Shown here one piece after another: positions 60,454 through 64,000 of a stretch of 64,000 nt of DNA. Both the position numbers and the translations under genes were made by a program. The stretch spans positions 29,377-93,376 of the forward strand of contig CALEJB010000034.1 in NCBI GenBank assembly GCA_937898675.1. Direction: 5' to 3'. The notes under the pieces were generated by a model that ran no database searches, was not told where the DNA came from, and worked only from the letters and a program-made list of their open reading frames with translations. The DNA comes from an uncultured Prevotellaceae bacterium (GTDB taxonomy: Bacteria; Bacteroidota; Bacteroidia; Bacteroidales; Muribaculaceae). How positions within the stretch are numbered: position 1 is the stretch's first letter; each line of letters opens with the position of its first letter.

Positions 60454-61092
60454 ATGAGACGTCTGTTGCCCATCGTGTTTGCCATTGCGGCCATCGTTGC
60501 CGCCACGGGATGCAAGGAGGAGACCACCAGTGTGGTGGACCACCCCACCAACCCCGAACTGGTGCCCACGATGATTACCAACGATGTTGAAACCGTCATC
60601 AGCGACTCGGGCAACACGCGGTACCGCATTACCACCAAGGTCTGGAAGATGTTTGAGGAAGCCAAGGAACCGCACTGGTGTTTCCCCAAAGGCGTAAAGT
60701 GCGAAGAACTCGGCAACGATTTCAGGGCCATCACCTCTATCCAGTGCGACTCGGCCTACTTTGACAAGAAACAGAACCTGTGGAACCTCACTGGCAACGT
60801 GCGCATCACCAATGTCAACAACGACCTGGTGCTCACCGACGCACTGACATGGGACCAGGGACAGCACAAGATGTACAGCGACGCCTTTATCCACATCGAG
60901 AAACAAGGCCGCATCATCGAGGGCTATGGCTACGAGTCCAACGAGCGGCTCACCACCTATACCCTGCGCCAGGTCGAGGCCATCTTCCCCATTGACGAGG
61001 GCCGCATGCCGCACCCCGGAAACGGCAATTCGCCACACCCGGCACCACCGGCCCACACGCCAGCAAACAGGCCAGCGACTGTGCAACCATAG
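60454..61092 (+). CDS. lptC: LPS export protein LptC
   Basis: 212 aa. Lipoprotein-like N-terminus (MRRLLPIVFAIAAIVAATGCK, Cys20), then the LptC/OstA beta-jellyroll (PTMITNDVETVISDSGNTRYRI, AYFDKKQNLWNLTGNVRITN, TDALTWDQGQHKMYSD). Carries LPS from LptB2FG towards LptA. It ends in a Pro/His-rich disordered tail. Bacteroidota LptC is longer than the enterobacterial form, as here. Confidence 0.9.
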   Translation: MRRLLPIVFAIAAIVAATGCKEETTSVVDHPTNPELVPTMITNDVETVISDSGNTRYRITTKVWKMFEEAKEPHWCFPKGVKCEELGNDFRAITSIQCDSAYFDKKQNLWNLTGNVRITNVNNDLVLTDALTWDQGQHKMYSDAFIHIEKQGRIIEGYGYESNERLTTYTLRQVEAIFPIDEGRMPHPGNGNSPHPAPPAHTPANRPATVQP

Positions 61093-61120
61093 TATCACCA
61101 GAACCTAAACACCTGTCACT

Positions 61121-62410
61121 TTGGAACTATCAATCACATCATCACTGATTATCGCGCTCATCGCGCTGCTGTGCTCTGCATTTTTCTCGGGCACCGAAAT
61201 CGCATTTGTCAGTTCCAACAAGGTGCGCGCCGAGATTGAGATTGCCCGCGGCGGCATCATCAACCGCATCCTCAATGTCTTCTATGACCACCGCGAGACG
61301 TTCATCTCAACGCTGCTCGTGGGCAACAACATCGCCAACATCGTCTATTCGATGGCAATGGCCGGGTTGCTCACCGCCCCGCTGCAGGCCTATATCCCCA
61401 ACGAGGCACTGCTGTTGCTTGTGCAAACGCTCATCGCCACCATTATTGTACTGATTTTCGGCGAGTTCATACCCAAAAGCATATTCCGCATCAACCCCAA
61501 CGCCTCGCTGCGCACGGTATCCATCCCGATGGTTATGGTCTATTGCATTCTATATCCCGTGTCCAAGTTCACCGAGTGGCTGTCGGCGGTGCTCATGAAA
61601 CTGTTCGGCATCAAGATAGCCGCAAGGCGCGTGAGGCTGATTACCGTCGATGAACTCGATGCCTACCTGCAGGACAACATCGACAAGCGCGAGGACGAGA
61701 ACAAGACCGTGGAGCGCGAGGTCAAGATTTTTGAAAATGCCCTTGACTTCAGCGACACCCGGCTCAGGGATTGCATGATACCCCGCAACGAGATTATTGC
61801 CGTCAACGTCGAGGATACCACCCGCGACGACCTGGTAAAACTTTTCACCAGTTCGGGACTGTCTAAGATAGTGGTCTATCGCGAGAGCATCGACGACGTC
61901 ATTGGCTTTATCCAGGTGAGCGAGCTCTTTGTCACCGATGTGGACTGGAAGACGCGCGTCAAGCCCGTGGTGTTCGCACCCGAGACGCTCCTCGCCCGCA
62001 AGATGATGCAGCAGCTCATGGACGAGAAACGCTCGATGGCCATCGTGCTTGACGAGTTTGGCGGCACCAGCGGCATGGTGACGCTTGAGGACCTGGTGGA
62101 GGAAATATTCGGCGAAATCGAGGACGAGCACGACCGCAACAACCTCACCGCACGCCAACTCGGCGAAAAAGCCTACGAGTTCTCGGGCCGCATGGAGATT
62201 GAGGAAATCAACGAGCGGTTCCACCTCGACATCCCCGAAAGCGACGACTATCAGACCATAGCGGGGTATCTGCTTGATGAGCACGAGGCTATCCCCAACG
62301 AGGGCGAGGTGCTCACCCTGCCGCCCTACAAGTTCACCATCGAGCGCAAGAGCGCCGCCCGTGTGGAACTCATACGCATCGATGTCATCGACGATGAGGA
62401 AAAGAAATGA
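61121..62410 (+). CDS. CNNM/CBS/CorC-type membrane protein
   Basis: 429 aa. CNNM domain (SAFFSGTEIAFVSSNKVRAE, LVGNNIANIVYSMAMAG, FGEFIPKSIFRINP), two CBS regions (IPRNEIIAVNVEDTTRDD, RESIDDVIGFIQVSELF; MVTLEDLVEEIFGEIEDE) and a C-terminal transporter-associated domain. Expected to be a divalent-cation transporter or its regulator. The start codon is TTG at 61121, 28 nt after lptC; no ATG precedes the first helix. This is the second member of the family in the window (the other is gldE). Confidence 0.93.
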   Translation: MELSITSSLIIALIALLCSAFFSGTEIAFVSSNKVRAEIEIARGGIINRILNVFYDHRETFISTLLVGNNIANIVYSMAMAGLLTAPLQAYIPNEALLLLVQTLIATIIVLIFGEFIPKSIFRINPNASLRTVSIPMVMVYCILYPVSKFTEWLSAVLMKLFGIKIAARRVRLITVDELDAYLQDNIDKREDENKTVEREVKIFENALDFSDTRLRDCMIPRNEIIAVNVEDTTRDDLVKLFTSSGLSKIVVYRESIDDVIGFIQVSELFVTDVDWKTRVKPVVFAPETLLARKMMQQLMDEKRSMAIVLDEFGGTSGMVTLEDLVEEIFGEIEDEHDRNNLTARQLGEKAYEFSGRMEIEEINERFHLDIPESDDYQTIAGYLLDEHEAIPNEGEVLTLPPYKFTIERKSAARVELIRIDVIDDEEKK

Positions 62411-62459
62411 GCGCACCACCCACAAATTTGCGGGCTCTAATAAAAAAAACGCCAAAAAA

Positions 62460-62492
62460 TTTGCATAGTTGACTACTTTTGCACTATCTTTG
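62460..62492 (+). promoter_or_regulatory. Promoter of tRNA-Asp
   Basis: TTTG (62460-62463), 21 nt, TATCTTTG (62485-62492), 26 nt before the mature tRNA. A second -7-like box TACTTTTG overlaps at 62474-62481. Confidence 0.7.
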
Positions 62493-62518
62493 CACCGCAT
62501 TTCGCGAGAGATGTACCA

Positions 62519-62592
62519 GGTGTGTTAGTTCAGTTGGTTAGAATACCTGCCTGTCACGCAGGGGGTCGCGTGTTCGAGTCACGTACACACCG
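62519..62592 (+). tRNA. tRNA-Asp (anticodon GUC)
   Basis: 74 nt. Acceptor stem GGTGTGT/ACACACC with discriminator G, D-arm GTTCAGTTGGTTAGAA, anticodon stem CCTGC/GCAGG around CTGTCAC (anticodon GTC), T-arm with TTCGAGT. CCA is not encoded. An IS element begins about 23 bp downstream. Confidence 0.96.
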
Positions 62593-62615
62593 CAAAAAAG
62601 AAACCCTTCTGATAT

Positions 62616-62651
62616 GAACCCCGAAAGTTTTTTGTCTAACTTTCGGGGTTC
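62616..62651 (+). repeat. Terminal dyad of the IS3-family element
   Basis: Perfect 12-bp inverted repeat with a 12-nt spacer at the left end of the IS, just before orfA. It probably includes the left terminal inverted repeat, and as a hairpin could block read-through from the tRNA-Asp promoter. Confidence 0.65.
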
Positions 62652-62655
62652 TATT

Positions 62656-63198
62656 ATGTTAGAGAGAAAGAAAAAGATTAAGAAACATGGTCACGCGGAA
62701 CTGCTGAAGTACATTCATATGATGGAGAGTGGTAAATCCGTACATTCCATTCACAATGAATATGGCATCAATGCCGTCCAACTTCAGGTATTATGGGATA
62801 AATACCAAAAGTATGGTGCCTCTGGACTGCATAAGAGTCCCAATATCAAGTCCGATTTCGCATTAAGGAAATCAATTGTTTTTGATATTGAAGAAAATCA
62901 CATAACTTTGCGTGCCGCTTCGTTCAAATATGGAGTCAGCTCTCAACGGATTGCCGTGTGGTTAAGCATGTACCGGAAAGGAGGACTGGCTGCATTGATG
63001 GCAATAGGAAAGCGAGGGCGGCCAGCAATCATGGGCAGACCCAAAAAGAACAGCAAACCGCTTACAGAGCTGGAACGTCTCCGGAAAGAGAACCAGGAAC
63101 TCAAGACGGAGCTTGCTCTGTTAAAAAAAGTGAGAGCCTTAGTCGAGGAAAGGAACGCCCGACTACGCGAGATTGGGCACGGGCCATCGAAGGACTAA
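62656..63198 (+). CDS. IS3-family transposase OrfA
   Basis: 180 aa from ATG 62656. Two helix-turn-helix regions (IHNEYGINAVQLQVLWDKYQ and AASFKYGVSSQRIAVWLSMY), a basic linker, and a leucine-zipper-like coiled coil (ELERLRKENQELKTELALLKK). It binds the IS ends. The earlier in-frame ATG (62614) lies in the terminal repeat and is rejected. A slippery A7G run at 63123-63130 near its end allows -1 frameshifting into orfB. Confidence 0.88.
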   Translation: MLERKKKIKKHGHAELLKYIHMMESGKSVHSIHNEYGINAVQLQVLWDKYQKYGASGLHKSPNIKSDFALRKSIVFDIEENHITLRAASFKYGVSSQRIAVWLSMYRKGGLAALMAIGKRGRPAIMGRPKKNSKPLTELERLRKENQELKTELALLKKVRALVEERNARLREIGHGPSKD

Positions 63199-63962
63199 GG
63201 CTTGAAGGACATCCCCTGCAGTTTATGCTGGAAAGGATGAAGATGGCCCGTTCCGTGTTCTACTATCACTTGTCACGCCTGAATGAGCGAGACAGATATG
63301 ACGACCTCAGGGAACGTATCAAGTCGGTGTATCACAGGAATCACGGCCGATACGGGTACAGGAGAATCTGTATGGTCCTGAACAATGAGGGCATGGTCGT
63401 CAACCATAAGACCGTACAAAAGCTGATGAGCCAAATGGGGCTGAAGGCGAAGACCAAGAAGCGCCATTATCACTCCTATAAAGGCGAGGTCGGCCGTATT
63501 GCCACCAATGTGATCGAACGTGACTTCCATGCAAAGAAACCCAACGAGAAGTGGGCAACGGATGTCACGCAGGTGTGCATCAACGACAAGAAGATGTATC
63601 TGTCGCCAATACTGGACATGTACAATGGTGAAATTGTCTCATATACCATATCCAACAGTCCTGGCTTGCAGATGGTGACATCAATGCTTAGGAAGGCGTT
63701 CAAGAAGCGCCACCATCTTGAGGGACTTATCATGCATTCTGATCAAGGTTGGCACTACCAGCACGGGATGTACCAGAAGATGCTAAAAGACAAAGGCATC
63801 ATACAAAGCATGTCCCGAAAAGGGAATTGCCTGGATAACGCCATGATGGAGAACTTCTTCGGACTGATGAAGAATGAGCTGCTGTACGTGAACAAATATG
63901 AGAATATCAAAGTTTTTGAGAATGATCTCAAGAAATACATACTATACGCCAGTTCGGGATAA
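63129..63962 (+). CDS. IS3-family transposase OrfB (C-terminally truncated)
   Basis: About 277 codons, read as a -1 frameshift product from the A7G run (frame enters at 63129). HTH_21-like segment (RRICMVLNNEGMVVNHKTVQ), then the rve DDE integrase core: Asp in KWATDVTQV, Asp in IMHSDQGWHYQ, Glu in NAMMENFFGLMKNE, so all three catalytic residues are present. After FENDLKKYI the family continues with YYN..R motifs and about 25 more residues; here it reads LYASSG and stops. Activity is doubtful. Confidence 0.85.
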   Translation, partial: SESLSRGKERPTTRDWARAIEGLRLEGHPLQFMLERMKMARSVFYYHLSRLNERDRYDDLRERIKSVYHRNHGRYGYRRICMVLNNEGMVVNHKTVQKLMSQMGLKAKTKKRHYHSYKGEVGRIATNVIERDFHAKKPNEKWATDVTQVCINDKKMYLSPILDMYNGEIVSYTISNSPGLQMVTSMLRKAFKKRHHLEGLIMHSDQGWHYQHGMYQKMLKDKGIIQSMSRKGNCLDNAMMENFFGLMKNELLYVNKYENIKVFENDLKKYILYASSG

Positions 63963-64000
63963 GAAATTATCGAAAATAGTGGTCTAAAAAATTGTAAAAT

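Larger units (their letters stand above)
62615..63962 (+). mobile_element. IS3-family (IS150-like) insertion sequence, right end altered
   Basis: Starts near TGAACCCCGAAAG and comprises orfA and orfB in overlapping frames. The left end carries a perfect 12-bp dyad (62616-62651: GAACCCCGAAAG / CTTTCGGGGTTC), similar to terminal structures of other IS150-like elements. orfB departs from the family pattern at about 63939, so the element is probably truncated or interrupted there. No right inverted repeat is visible before the window ends. Confidence 0.8.

Noticed and set aside
62614..62655. Earlier ATG for the IS OrfA
   Set aside because: It lies inside the terminal dyad, and the frame from there encodes the inverted repeat rather than protein-like sequence.

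Overview
The window is a typical Bacteroidales chromosome segment, most likely from the Muribaculaceae or a close relative. The evidence is the gene set (gldE, DUF3078, DUF3256, carboxynorspermidine synthase, lptC beside a FadL-like porin, BspA-type leucine-rich repeats), weak Shine-Dalgarno use, and many Bacteroidota-type promoters (TTTG, about 19-23 nt, then TAnnTTTG). The family assignment is inference; the phylum is well supported.

Layout. 1-9.2 kb (minus): the 3' part of gldE, a TraB/GumN protein, an exported FN3-like protein with a short C-terminal tail, then a run of envelope genes (C69 dipeptidase, three unknown exported proteins, DUF3078 barrel, GH25 lysozyme, TM2 protein). 9.3-13.1 kb (minus): yidC and pyrG. 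13.2-18.3 kb (minus): two paralogous repeat-rich surface proteins with nearly identical 3' ends and long leaders. 18.4-25.5 kb: carboxynorspermidine synthase, diverging from a large outer-membrane beta-barrel protein, then a Cys-rich small protein and two secreted proteins (helical and WG-repeat). 25.7-29.4 kb (minus): a 1073-aa multi-cofactor oxidoreductase fusion, tRNA-Leu and xseB. 29.4-34.2 kb (minus): xseA, DUF3256, M48 lipoprotein, Mrp ATPase, trmB.

34.2-45.1 kb (minus) holds surface proteins: two BspA-like leucine-rich repeat proteins with dockerins (one also with a cohesin-like domain) and a 2389-aa repeat protein. 45.6-54.9 kb (plus) is the most unusual locus: a vWA-like lipoprotein, a four-helix membrane protein, a tubulin/FtsZ-like GTPase, a 1149-aa actin/Hsp70-fold (SrfB-like) ATPase, a membrane-spanning coiled-coil protein and a zinc-ribbon membrane protein. 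A GxxExxY gene flanked by inverted repeats sits inside it as an apparent insertion. 55-62.4 kb (plus): a dockerin-bearing phosphoesterase, trmD, an FtsB/DivIC-like protein, coaX, a FadL-like porin, lptC and a CNNM/CBS protein. The window ends with tRNA-Asp and an IS3-family (IS150-like) element whose orfB is cut short.

How the parts fit. Housekeeping genes (pyrG, yidC, trmB, trmD, xseAB, coaX, lptC) are interleaved with a large secreted/surface protein inventory. Five surface proteins share a C-terminal module of about 40-50 residues that probably acts as a secretion or anchoring tail, and three carry type I dockerins. The tubulin-like/actin-like pair, tied to a lipoprotein and membrane partners, looks like an uncharacterised envelope-spanning machine.
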